Position numbers and translations under genes: made by a program
From: Isochrysis galbana
Lineage: Eukaryota > Haptophyta > Isochrysidales > Isochrysidaceae
Length of the DNA stretch: 64,000 nt
Assembly (NCBI GenBank): GCA_018136815.1
Contig: CM030942.1
Span: forward strand, 2,366,346-2,430,345
Reading direction: 5' to 3'
Part shown: positions 10,610 to 20,199 of the stretch, piece by piece
Position numbering within the stretch: position 1 is the first letter of the stretch
Layout of the letters: each line of letters begins with the position of its first letter
The notes under the pieces: generated by a model
What the model saw: only the letters and a program-made list of their open reading frames with translations
What the model was told of the DNA's origin: nothing
Databases searched by the model: none

Positions 10610-12576
10610 ATGCGCGTGCTCGTGAGCGTGAGCGTGCACCGTCTCACCGCCGTGCTCACGGGCACTATGCTCGGCTGCATCCTCACCACGTACTCCCTCT
10701 GCATCCACGAGAGCCACTGCCCCAGATTTCTCCCGATGATCTCTGACAGTGAGTGGGAATGGGAGAGAGAAGGGGAGGGGAGGGGGAGAGCAGGGGAGAG
10801 AGGGAGAGGGGAAGAGCCCAGCGGCCGATGCTAGCCTCAGCAGGCTCCCCCAATCCCTCCCACTACCGCTCCCAGACCTGCACACAGCCAGAGCCGGATT
10901 GCCCAGGCTTGCTCCAGGCAATATCAGAGATAGACCGACACAGCCCGCCAGTCCTCTGTCCAAAAGTTTGCCGCTCCATCCCGCACGCTCACGATGAATT
11001 CTGTTCAACCCAACGGCAGCTCGTGCTCAGCCGCTGGGCCACAGCTCTCGCTGCATCGCAGTTCACCTTTCACTTTACCGATTGCGCACCTCAACCGTTC
11101 CTTTCCTCCCCTTCTTTTGCAGCATGGGTTTACCCTCCCGGCACGTATCTCTCCCGCATCACTCTCACCGTCGTGGCGTTTGGCCTTGCGGTCGTATACA
11201 CCGCGTACTATTTCCGTCAGGTCCTGTACGGCTCGCCCGCCTTTGTTGAGGCTGTGGTGCTCCGTATCGCACTCGTGGGCTGTGTCTCGATGTGCATCGT
11301 CGGCGCCGTCTGTGAGAACCCCGTCGTCAAATCCTGCGATGTTGGTATATTTTTCGGCGTGCACGTCGCTGCAGCCATGCTTACATTCGGCATCGCCACC
11401 CTGTACAGTATGCGGGCCATCCGTATGCTGCCGATGACCAGGTCAAATCTTCCTTTGCACCTCCTTGTTGCCGGCTCCATCATGTGCAAGCTGCGTTGGA
11501 TCCTGCACGCATGGTACGAACGCGCCCCCGGCCACCTCGAGGCTCTCTCCTCTCATCTCGACCTCATCGTTCCCATTCTTGAATGGTGCGACTGTCTTTT
11601 TTTGCTGGCTTTCTTCACAATCTACTCGACTATCACCATGTGCGGCTTCCGCGTCGCGTATGTGCGACAACAGCTCGTCACACAAGACCCTGATGCGTCT
11701 GACACCATAATTTCGGCGACAGGCCGCGACGAGCTGTTGATGCGCAGCCCCACTACGGAGCTCGCTTGGCTGGCCGAGAAGCCGCTGGTGGCGGTGGTGC
11801 AACGGATGGTGCACATGACTGTGGCTACGACTTTTTGCTTCTCTTGGATTGACGGCACCGTCCATCCCATGTTCCGTTGGCCGGCCCTCTCGGACATGTG
11901 GGTCTCTCCGCCTTCCAACATCATCTCTCGCTTTATGGTTTGCCTCGGCGCACTTGTATGCGGCTTATCTCAAGTCTCGCACGCTTACCTCTCCGACTCA
12001 GTCCGACAGAGACGCCTCCTTGGCTATGGGTATAGGCTAAACTCCCTCCTACATTCGCTCTCTTACATCGGTCTGGCCGGTCTTGCCATCGTGGGCGCTT
12101 GCAATCTTGACGAAAACCTCGCTCTGCACACCGTGGGCTCCAGCCTCTTCTTCGGGATGCACATTCTCTATTTCGGGCTGGACGCTCTTTGGTCTGCACC
12201 ACATGCGCGACGGCACACCACTGCTCTCGCAATAACCGCATGGCTGCTCTCCGTTTTAGCGGGAGCCGGGCTCTTTGCTCGAGCAGCTGGTGTGGACCAA
12301 TCCCTGCGGTCTGTACACATGGGTCCGCTGGACCTCGTCAACATGTGTGAGTGGGCGTGCCTCGGTGCCTTTACCGTGCTCCTCAAAACTTCCACTGACG
12401 CCTTCGATGGACAACCAAGAGTGCACATTGCACTTCTTGGCCCAACACACCTACTAGTCCCACGATCTCCACACAATGACGACGCGGTCGTGCTGCATAC
12501 CGCTTTCGATCTCACGGGCAAGCAAGATGGGAAGCTACAGGTCACCTCTAATTTGAAAGCTGACGATAGTGTGTAA
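10610..12576 (+). CDS. Frag1/DRAM/PGAP2-type membrane protein with two tandem domains
   Basis: Exon 1 is 10610-10748; the 374-bp intron (10749-11122, GTGAGT...TTTGCAG) splits an ACA codon; exon 2 is 11123-12576. The product is 530 aa. The join creates MISDTWVYPPGTYLSR, the loop signature of Frag1/Sfk1/PGAP2 proteins, after an N-terminal hydrophobic helix (VLTGTMLGCILTTYSLC). A second copy in the C-terminal half has ALSDMWVSPPSNIISR after another hydrophobic segment, so the protein is an internal duplication. About ten to twelve transmembrane helices are apparent, with YFRQ and YVRQ at helix ends. Relatives remodel GPI-anchor lipids (PGAP2, Cwh43 N-domain) or act in autophagy (DRAM); the substrate here is unknown. 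It is convergent with the FkbH-ankyrin gene. Confidence 0.75.
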
Positions 12577-14011
12577 TCTTGCGTCGCCTTTGATTCTCAG
12601 GCGCTGCACTGGGCACCACGAACGGATTTCTAAGACGGACCCCATGCACATTTGTTGATTTAGGAATGTTGTATATACTCAACTATGCTGAGGAAGAAAC
12701 AACCATGCGGCCAAGTCACCATTCGCTGAGGAAGATACAAGGCGTTGGTGCGCTTTGTCGGCGAGGGCAGAGTTGCTGGCAGAAGAAAATCGGAGCGACA
12801 TATAGACGACAGCTCGTATTCGGGACGGATGAGAGGGAGGACGCGCATCATCAACGTAATCGAACATATTTTAGTTGCCTTTTACTACCACCACATGTGT
12901 ACAGCCCTCGGAAGGAAGTGAAACAAACGCATAGGTCATGATCGCGCCACGATTTGTTGTCGCTAGATGCTCCATGGTGTCTGCTCCGTTCATTGGCGTC
13001 ATGCCAAGCCGTCTCTTTGGCCGGCGTTCGCGGGCAAGCCGCCATCCGCGACCTGGTGACGATGAATCCAAACAAAGCCAAGTGTTGTTTGTTCGTCTCA
13101 GGCGTAGGTGTTTCGGTCGTGTTTCATTTGTTGGTATCAGTGCAATAGGCATGCGCATGGTGCATAGTGTGTGTGCATATGCATATGGTGTGTGTGTGTG
13201 CATGCGTGTATGTGTGCGTGTGTGTGTGCGTATGTGTGGTTCGTATCCCATTGAATAGAGTAGCGTAGTAATAAAACATTTGAGTGTCAGTATCGCTAGT
13301 GCCACTAGCCCGGTACCATCACGACAAACCGCAGCGCGCTTGCCCGTACACCTTGGTTGGTTTGATGTATCGAGCGTGATCATCGGCTCTACATGCGAAG
13401 AGACGGAAAGGGATCGATCGGCGGTGCGGTAGGCGCGGCGGGAACGGAGAGTAGTGGGCGGATGGCGGGCTTGACCACCTGCTCTCAGTAGAGGAAGGCA
13501 GGAGGACGGGCTTGGGCGAGGGTGAGTGCGAAGACGGAGCGGGCATGGCTTGGCAATTGGCGATGGATAGGCAGAGGCTGGGGCCGAGGCTGAAGATTGG
13601 TACGGATCAAGTGTTGAGAACGAGGGACGAGGGACGAGAATAGGAATAGGAACGAGAACGAGAGCGACGAACGACAGACGACAGTCTGGTGACACGGCAC
13701 CACACTGACATCGACACTCTCAACACTTACATAGTACCACTACTGCAACTAAGCCCGAGACCATCACGAAAAACCGCAGCGCACTTGCACACCCACACTT
13801 TTCCTTGTGTGCATTGGTTTGGGTGCAACTGCTATGGTAGCGCACGCGTCCGGGTCCAACCCAGGAAACCGAAGAAAAAGGAAAGAAGAGGGGAAGGGAA
13901 AGGGGCGCGAGGAAGGGGAGCTTGAAGGGCGTTGGACATAATAATGTAGCAAGCGTTGTGCCCAATGTAGGTGTAGGTGTTAGCCCCGAATCTTTAGATC
14001 TTTTTTAAGTG
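12577..14011. other. Intergenic between two convergent genes
   Basis: This holds the 3' flanks of the genes at 10610 and 14012. AATAAA at 13271 is a possible polyadenylation signal. There is a (TG)n/(CA)n tract at 13155-13235. A short duplicated word, CCATCACGA(C/A)AAACCGCAGCGC, occurs at 13316 and 13761. Positions 13839-13935 are the reverse complement of the repeat seen at 20680 and 57200 (GGTTTCC(G/T)GG). No credible ORF was found; long frames such as the His/Thr-rich one come from the CA tract. Confidence 0.55.
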
Positions 14012-17000
14012 TCAACTGCTAGATGGCGATGACCTCGCCATTTCCAATAGGATGAGGTCCTCGAGCAAGTCCGCAGTAGTGTGCTGCCCATTCATGCGCG
14101 CAAGTTCGGCAACTGAGCGCCCTTCTAGGTCCTCGATTTTCAACTGAGACGTCAACCTGGGACCGTCCTCTGCTGACAAAAGCCAATGGAGCATTGTGTC
14201 ATGACCTTTCCACGCTGCCTTGGCAACTGCGCCGTGACGCGCATCATTGACATGCCCGAGGTCAAGACCTTTCGACATCAGCCACCGACATGTGTCAATG
14301 TTTCCAGCTGCCGCGGCCCATTGGACAGCGGCACAACCAAAGCGATTTAATGCCGACACATCAACGAGCGGGTGGCTCATGATGAGCTCCATAGTCGGCT
14401 GATGGCCCCCAAAGACAGCCCAGTCAAACGCCGTCGAGTCATCGCGCATCCGGAGTGTAACGTCCGCTCCTGCCTCATTAAGGAGGTAGCGGGCCACATC
14501 ATATTGCCCATATTTGGCCGCGAACATCAGCGCTGTCCGTCCGACCTTATTGGCCGCATCAACCGGCACTTTGGCCTCCTCTACCAACCATATCGCCGTA
14601 TCCAATTGGCCATAGCTAGCGCACCACATCAACGCTGTACTACCGAACTTGTCGACCGCGTGCCCGGGCTGCCAACCCTCCTTAGCGAGTGCACGTGCCC
14701 GAGCCACGTCTCCTATTGCGCACGCACTAATGCCTCCTCGATCTTCCAACTCCGCGTATGGTGTTCGCCCGTCGCGTTCGAGGATACGCAACATAGTTTT
14801 CGGAGGCGCCGATGCACCGTAGTGATACCGTCCCACGCGAATCGGGGCAAGAGTGGTCAAGGGGGCCGACTGCCCGTTGTCAAGAGACCTGTCGCAAGCT
14901 CTCACGACGTTCTCATTCTCGCTCATGCTGCTTCTTGCGCATTCCCGTTGCCATATCTCCACGAGCTGCGCAATGTTCAGACGCTCGAGCTGCACATCGG
15001 CTGGAAGGCTAAGCCCGTGCTGTATGGCCAATGACTTCGCTTGCACACCACTTGTTGAGTCTCCACCTAGCGCTTCGAATGGCGTTGCGTCAAGTTGAGC
15101 CTCCTCGGATTCTCCATTCAGTTCGCCTGTAAGCCGCAGCACACGGCGCCAAATGGCATACAAGAGGTGCCGCACATCAGCCACGCTACTGTTGGTAGAA
15201 ATGCGCGGAAGAGGGCCCGCATTGCCACATCGTAAGCGCAACGCCTCAGCGACGGAGCGTAGCTCAAGTGGTATACGAGCCAATCTTTCCGTTTGCCGTG
15301 CCATCACTATCGCCTCCCCCGACAAGTCATCGGTATCTACGGCTGAATCATCGGTAGCATGCTTCCCAGCATGGGTAGCGACTTCTGGGTCGAAGCTGAG
15401 TGTGCAGAGTTGCTCCGTGTCACATACTATCCACATTTCAGGCAAGGCACCAAAAAAAGGTGAGTTTTGCTCCACCTGTCCTTCAGTCTCGTTCGAGGCG
15501 GGATCAGGAAGTGGCGGCCCGTTGGCACATTGCCCGACAGTCTCCCTCGCCCAACTTGAATCGCATGCAGCTGGCAACTCCTCGCCGACGGCGCCACCAT
15601 GGCGGACTTCGTTTACCCCTAACATCACACAGCCCATCTCACCATACCGTTGTGAACGCCTGCTCTCGTCCTGGAGGCGAAGCAAGAACGCGCAAATGGG
15701 TTGGTTGCGGGACGCTACGCACATGCCAAAGGCGACTCGATGGCACGGCGGTGACTGGGCGGCCGCCGCTTCGCCGAGAGCTCGTGCCATGGCGTGCTCG
15801 ACTCCCCGACCCAGAACGCGGCACGACATGACGAAGCTATGCACGAAAAGCATGGCGCCATATCTCTCATCGTTCCCAAGGCGACAAAGTGTGGCGCCAA
15901 CGAGTCCGTAGTCACCGTAGCGGTCGCGCACGTGGACGAACATACCAAGCGGTGCGAGGCGCATGTCGTCACGGGATGGTGGCCGCCGCTTCCATGCATT
16001 GAATTGATTTGTTCGTTCATGGAGCTGAATCACGCGTTCCAGTGTGGGGCCATCTGCACCCACCAATGACGAGATCTGCACTTGCACGTTCAGCGCTCGA
16101 TGGTACTCAGCCAGCGAGCCGCTACAAGCGCGTAGTGCGGCGCGGGGCGCATCTGCCGCACGAAGCTTCGCTCGATGAACGTCCGCGTCCGTCGCGGCGG
16201 CGCGTCCAACCAGGTCCATTGGCCAGACGTGTGCAAGCTGCGTCCGCACCTCCGGGTCTGTTTGGGGCATGATCCACGTGAGGAGTTGGGGTAGTATGGT
16301 GCGCACCTCGCCGATTTCAGCAGCATTGTCGTCCACGAAGAGGAGAGATTCCACCGGTGCCTCCACTTCGCCGGCAAGCTGCTGGATGGCATTGGACTTT
16401 TGAAGAGTGGGTGCTATGCGAAATGCGCTCACATGCTCTCGGGACAGTGGCACGTCCGGGCGCTGAAGTACGGCCCACACATCCGCCTCGAGGTTTCGGG
16501 AGCATATACACAGAAGGACGCCCCGCTCGCGCAGAGCTAATAGCCGGTGCTGAAGCTCAAGGTGTCGCCCCTCTATTGTCACCCCTTCTGGACCAGCCTC
16601 ACCCACGGCGTCATGCCACAGCGTGTAGTCGCAGTCCACCACAACCGCCTTGAGCGGCGCAGATAAGCACGGCAGCAGTGCTCGCGCAGCCGCGCCAGCA
16701 AGGGCGCAGCACATCTCATCGGTGTAGGGCAAGTGGCCGAGCTCGCCGGCAATGGGATCGTATGGTTGTTGACATGGGTACCATCGCTTCACCTCGCTCG
16801 CACTCACCACGCTCAGCCGTGGCTCCTCGAGCGCAAGCGCCTGTAGCTTGCGAGTGGCCTCGGCAAACGCAGCACGCCGGCCCTTTGCGTTCACGCAGGC
16901 CCGTACAGGGCAGAGGACGAGGACGAGCCGCCGTACGTGGGTGTGAAGCGCCTGTCGGAGTGAGTCGACGAAGAGTGCCAGGTCCGCCTCGAACGATAGC

Positions 17001-17236
17001 GCGTCAAACGGCCTGCCGTCGCTCTGCCAGTCTGCAAAACGGAGAAAACCGACAGCACCGCTCGATGCCTGGAAGGCGGAGGGCGCGTGGAGCTCGTGGT
17101 GGAGGGCCGCGTAGCTGGTGAGTGAGAGCTTCACACGACGGCCCAGCGCGCGCTCAAGCCACCAGCCCAGCCAGTCGCTAAGAGGCTCGCAGGTGAAGCT
17201 GGCGGCCACCCCCACCGCCTCGCGCCGAGGAGCCAT
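14012..17236 (-). CDS. FkbH-like HAD/GNAT protein fused to a carrier domain and ankyrin repeats
   Basis: An intronless 1074-aa ORF from ATG at 17236. Residues 60-185 are the N-terminal region of FkbH proteins. Residues 196-330 are a HAD fold: motif I VVVDCDYTLWHD (Asp201, Asp203), ICSRN (Ser246), LQKSN (Lys280) and FVDDN (Asp302/303). Residues 385-540 match the FkbH C-terminal acetyltransferase-like half (HERTNQFNAWKRR, MSCRVLGRGVEHA). Residues 685-765 are an acyl/peptidyl carrier domain with the phosphopantetheine serine in EALGGDS (Ser727). Residues 835-1060 hold about five ankyrin repeats (GSTALMWCASYGQ, GRTALMFAAKYGQ). FkbH enzymes in bacterial polyketide pathways dephosphorylate 1,3-bisphosphoglycerate and load glyceryl units onto a carrier protein. 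This protein could therefore load its own carrier domain, with ankyrins docking it to partners. That role is inferred. All catalytic positions look intact. Confidence 0.85.
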   Translation of the reverse strand: MAPRREAVGVAASFTCEPLSDWLGWWLERALGRRVKLSLTSYAALHHELHAPSAFQASSGAVGFLRFADWQSDGRPFDALSFEADLALFVDSLRQALHTHVRRLVLVLCPVRACVNAKGRRAAFAEATRKLQALALEEPRLSVVSASEVKRWYPCQQPYDPIAGELGHLPYTDEMCCALAGAAARALLPCLSAPLKAVVVDCDYTLWHDAVGEAGPEGVTIEGRHLELQHRLLALRERGVLLCICSRNLEADVWAVLQRPDVPLSREHVSAFRIAPTLQKSNAIQQLAGEVEAPVESLLFVDDNAAEIGEVRTILPQLLTWIMPQTDPEVRTQLAHVWPMDLVGRAAATDADVHRAKLRAADAPRAALRACSGSLAEYHRALNVQVQISSLVGADGPTLERVIQLHERTNQFNAWKRRPPSRDDMRLAPLGMFVHVRDRYGDYGLVGATLCRLGNDERYGAMLFVHSFVMSCRVLGRGVEHAMARALGEAAAAQSPPCHRVAFGMCVASRNQPICAFLLRLQDESRRSQRYGEMGCVMLGVNEVRHGGAVGEELPAACDSSWARETVGQCANGPPLPDPASNETEGQVEQNSPFFGALPEMWIVCDTEQLCTLSFDPEVATHAGKHATDDSAVDTDDLSGEAIVMARQTERLARIPLELRSVAEALRLRCGNAGPLPRISTNSSVADVRHLLYAIWRRVLRLTGELNGESEEAQLDATPFEALGGDSTSGVQAKSLAIQHGLSLPADVQLERLNIAQLVEIWQRECARSSMSENENVVRACDRSLDNGQSAPLTTLAPIRVGRYHYGASAPPKTMLRILERDGRTPYAELEDRGGISACAIGDVARARALAKEGWQPGHAVDKFGSTALMWCASYGQLDTAIWLVEEAKVPVDAANKVGRTALMFAAKYGQYDVARYLLNEAGADVTLRMRDDSTAFDWAVFGGHQPTMELIMSHPLVDVSALNRFGCAAVQWAAAAGNIDTCRWLMSKGLDLGHVNDARHGAVAKAAWKGHDTMLHWLLSAEDGPRLTSQLKIEDLEGRSVAELARMNGQHTTADLLEDLILLEMARSSPSSS

Positions 17237-18319
17237 CGCCGAGAGAAGGATTCAGACGTGTGAATGGCGTGAAATTATCCTCGAGTACGATGGGAAGAGT
17301 GGGAAGAATATTAGTCAAGGGAAACCGGCGGGTGGGCGGGTGCGGAGTGCGGCACGTCTACGAGGCGGCGGCGACGGGAGAGAGAGGCAGTGGTCTCCCG
17401 ACCAATCGCGTGCTGCTCAAGGCGGGAGCGAGTCGAGGTTCACCCTAGGTACTTCCCTAGTCCTCCTACTAGTAAAGTAGAGGACGGTCCGCGATGCTCT
17501 CAGTCCGTCAGGCTGTGTGTGGGTTGGGTATGTACTCCATGGCGGATAGGACCGCCGCCCTTCCTAGCTTCCTAGGCTCTAGGCTTGTGCGGCTGAACCA
17601 CCCTAGATGGGAAATACGTATTTACCGTATTTGGCCAGAGGCCAACTGGCCAAATACATGTGTATTTGGCTGTATTGCTGTATTTGAAGCGCCGCCCGGT
17701 TGTAGGCCTCGAATGTACAGTAAGGGTGCACCATAAAGAAAACAGGGATTTTTGCCTTCTACATTTTCTACACAAGCCGACTCCCACACCTTGATAGTTT
17801 CTTAGAAGCCGCGGGGTCTTTACTTTTACTATTACTATTTGTTATGTTATTTTGTGTATACATATTCAAGCAGCCGAGAGCAGAAGGAAGGCGCAAAAGT
17901 ATAAGTGCGAAGTGCCCCCGCGGCCCACGACCAACGAATGGCCACTATTGACCACAACAATCGGCTAACGGCCCGCTACACGGCGACAACGACAACTTGC
18001 TTGGCCCGCCGGCCGCCGGCGAGGCCCGCATTTCGCAGTGCATGTGCATAGAAGATAGAAGATAGAAGTTTTCTTGCGCTGAGTCGCTGAGTCTGAGTTT
18101 CTTATCCTCAGGTGGAGGCCTCTCAGTCCAGCTCCATTTCTTATCGCTAGATGGCCAATTTGCTTCTAGGTTTTCTTAATGGGGGGGGTTTCTTTTAATG
18201 GTGCACGCTCCGATCGCAGAGCGCGCACCGCGTAAATGCAGAATACAGGTTTCGTTACACGTCTATAGGGTGATGGAACGGGTTTGGTCCGTGTTCTTAC
18301 ATAACGTCAACGTGACCTT
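17237..18319. other. Intergenic with an AT-rich inverted-repeat patch
   Basis: Positions 17603-17690 contain CCCTAGATGGGAAATACG, then TTTACCGTATTTGGCCA, with a facing TGGCCAAATAC arm. The same CTAGATGGGARATACGTATT word recurs at 24240, so this is a dispersed small element. Positions 17740-18310 show no gene. Confidence 0.5.
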
Positions 18320-18763
18320 CTAGCGTGGGGGGTTTCGCATCTTTTCTTCATACAACTTACGCGATACTGACAACACCCTCTTCACCAATGTAGTTACATC
18401 GTTCTTGAAATATTTATCTATCATAATCGTATTCAAATCATGTTCATTTGGATTCTGAATGTTCTTCATCTGATGTTTAAACCCCTCTTTCTGGGCAATT
18501 TGCGTGAGCTGATCGTAATTAACATACCCTCTATCGAAACGCCTGAATGATATGTATGCCCTTATGAACTTGCCGTATTGGTCATCATCAAGCTTATTCA
18601 CGAATTTTTCGTACAGCTCATTCTCCTTGTTGTTATTCAGAGCTCGATCAATTTCGTACCGCCACGCCCCATTGTCGGATGCCGTGCTCGTAAGGATACT
18701 CTTGATATTGTTCGGATTTAGTACTGTTGAGTAATTTATGTCAACATCGCTAGTGCTGGACAT
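18320..18763 (-). CDS. AT-rich 147-aa ORF of foreign (possibly viral) appearance
   Basis: ATG at 18763 to stop at 18320. The protein is charged and asparagine/lysine/tyrosine-rich (MSSTSDVDINYSTVLNPNN, RALNNNKENELYEKFVNKLD, HDLNTIMIDKYFKNDV), mostly helical, with no signal peptide or membrane segment. Base composition and codon use are sharply AT-rich against GC-rich neighbours. The 5' flank is AT-rich with a direct repeat TATAATAGTATCG (18764-18790). That profile fits a gene transferred from a low-GC source such as a large DNA virus, virophage or polinton-like element of algae. I do not recognise the family, so the origin is inferred from composition only. A tandem repeat array follows immediately upstream. 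Confidence 0.55.
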   Translation of the reverse strand: MSSTSDVDINYSTVLNPNNIKSILTSTASDNGAWRYEIDRALNNNKENELYEKFVNKLDDDQYGKFIRAYISFRRFDRGYVNYDQLTQIAQKEGFKHQMKNIQNPNEHDLNTIMIDKYFKNDVTTLVKRVLSVSRKLYEEKMRNPPR

Positions 18764-18892
18764 GTATAATAGTATCGTATAATAGTATCGTACATATTTT
18801 TGTGTCACGCACCAACTCGAGCGGGATGCATCAGTCCTCTTGCCAAACGAGTGGGTTGGATAGCTACCCTCATGATCCCCACGATCTTCCGC

Positions 18893-19141
18893 GATTGAAC
18901 GCTTTTCCATGCGGTGGGGGTGATGGCGATTGAACGCGTTCCACGTGTAGGCTGATGGTGATTGAACGCTTTTCCATGCGGTGGGGGTGATGGTGATTGA
19001 GCGCGTTCCACGTGTAGGCTGATGGTGATTGAACGCTTTTCCATGCGGTGGGTGATGGTGATTGAGCGCGTTCCACGTGTAGGCTGATGGTGATTGAACG
19101 CTTTTCCATGCGGTGGGTGATGGTGATTGAGCGCTTCTCGC
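18893..19141. repeat. 65-67-bp tandem repeat, about 3.7 copies
   Basis: Units begin with GATTGAACGCTTTTCCATGC at 18893, 18960, 19027 and 19092 (truncated). Periods are 67, 67 and 65 bp; the short unit has GGTGGGTG for GGTGGGGGTG. Each unit is itself a diverged dimer: a half starting GATTGAACGCTTTTCC and a half starting GATTGA(A/G)CGCGTTCC, both ending TGATGG. There is no spacer diversity, so it is not a CRISPR. It directly abuts the AT-rich ORF. Confidence 0.9.
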
Positions 19142-19191
19142 CTTTCTCGTTCTCGCGTTCTCGCAGAGCAGAGCGGCCCGCTTTGCAGAGT

Positions 19192-19760
19192 GCCCCCCCC
19201 CCCTTCCCATGGCCCATGGCTCCCAAAGCCGCCCCCAAGCCCTAGAGGCTAGAGGAAGCCTAAGCCGTAACTTACTTAGCCGGCCCCTGGGCCCTGGGCC
19301 CTGTACTCCTACATGTGAAACACAGTCAAACTTAGAAATAAAACAGCAAAAACAGTATTATTTTTGCCGTCGAAAAAAGTAAAACAGTGTAAAAAACAGA
19401 TGTGCGGGGGGGGGGGGGCGCCCGAAATAAAAAAGCGAAAAACATATGTTTTGGGCCTCCGAAAAAAACACTGTTCTTGTGTTTCACATGTAGGACTATA
19501 CTACTATACTATCCAGGCCCGCGATCTCCGCGCCAGAAACCGCGCAGCCGCGCTCGAAGACGTCCGGAAGGCTGCAGCGTACTGCAAAGCGAACGGCGTC
19601 GGTGCCAAAGCAGCAATTGCCACAGGGATGTTCCCATGCGGCTGAGTGAGGAGGAGGAGGAGGCGAAGCGCTTGCGCTTGCTGCTTGCTGCTGCCGGCGC
19701 GACCTACCACCATAGTAGTAATATGTGGTACTACGCTACTACATCTAATTTCAGGCTGGG
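19192..19760 (+). mobile_element. Fragment of a dispersed HTH-type element protein, interrupted by a hairpin insertion
   Basis: The opening ATGGCTCCCAAAGCC at 19217 resembles ATGGCCCCAAGGAAGCC at 35183. The downstream frame at 19510-19645 reads ARNRAAALEDVRKAAAYCKA, then NGVGAKAAIA. The 35183 copy has ERAATVEEVRKAAEYCRAND. Between the two parts here lies a roughly 190-bp insertion bounded by CCTACATGTGAAACACA (19307) and its inverse TGTGTTTCACATGTAGG (19477-19494). The two-helix, short-spaced motif looks like a helix-turn-helix of a transposase or element-borne protein, but the family is not identified. This copy is not intact. Confidence 0.5.
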
Positions 19761-19832
19761 CCTGGCGCTCTAGTCTAGAGAGCGTGGAGTCGCGCTGCTT
19801 CGGCACCCCGCCAACGGCGCGGCCGCTCGCTC

Positions 19833-20199
19833 ATGTGCGCGCCAGCCCGCCCTCAACATTGAAGCTCCTCAGATGGGACTTGACTCGTCAGCCACTGTAC
19901 GCAGGGGTAAGAGAAAGCGCGCGAAGCCGCCTCCAAAGAAGGCCAAACCCAAGGTCGCAACGGTCTTTGATTGCCCTTTTTGTGGAAACTCGTCGTCATG
20001 CAGCGTCATGATGGATTACGACCATGCACAAGGCGAGATCAAGTGCGACCAGTGCAACGCGAAACACGAGTCGCGCATCTCGCGTCTGTCAGAACCCATC
20101 GATGTGTACGCTGAGTGGATAGACATGTGTGAGGACGTCAACGCCAATGGTGGAGCGAGGGTCGAGCAGGAGGAGGACGATCCAGAGGATGATCTCTAG
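19833..20199 (+). CDS. ELOF1: Transcription elongation factor 1 (ELOF1), start codon probably split by an intron
   Basis: The zinc ribbon is unmistakable: DCPFCGN...IKCDQCNAKHE followed by LSEPIDVYAEWID. My preferred model is join(19833..19834,19905..20199): AT | 70-bp intron GTGCGC...CGCAG | G GGT AAG. It gives 98 aa starting MGKRKRAKPPPKKAK, the canonical basic ELOF1 N-terminus. The simpler alternative is an unspliced start at 19873, giving 108 aa with a non-canonical MGLDSSATVRR leader. The GTGC-type donor has parallels in GDI and BBS5 here. ELOF1/Elf1 binds RNA polymerase II near the DNA entry site and aids elongation through nucleosomes and transcription-coupled repair. The tail is acidic (EQEEDDPEDDL). 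Family identity is near certain; the start is about 60% likely as modelled. Confidence 0.9.

Noticed and set aside
9688-10704. 338-codon minus-strand ORF, Ser/Leu-rich
   Set aside because: It is a translation of (GA)n/(CT)n microsatellites and lies antisense to the leader of the PGAP2-like gene.
12871-13695. 274-codon ORF with His/Thr repeats
   Set aside because: The repeated HTHT segment comes from a (CA)n tract and the rest has no domain; it lies between convergent genes.
18893-19141. Possible CRISPR array
   Set aside because: The units are contiguous 65-67-bp repeats without unique spacers, and the genome is eukaryotic.
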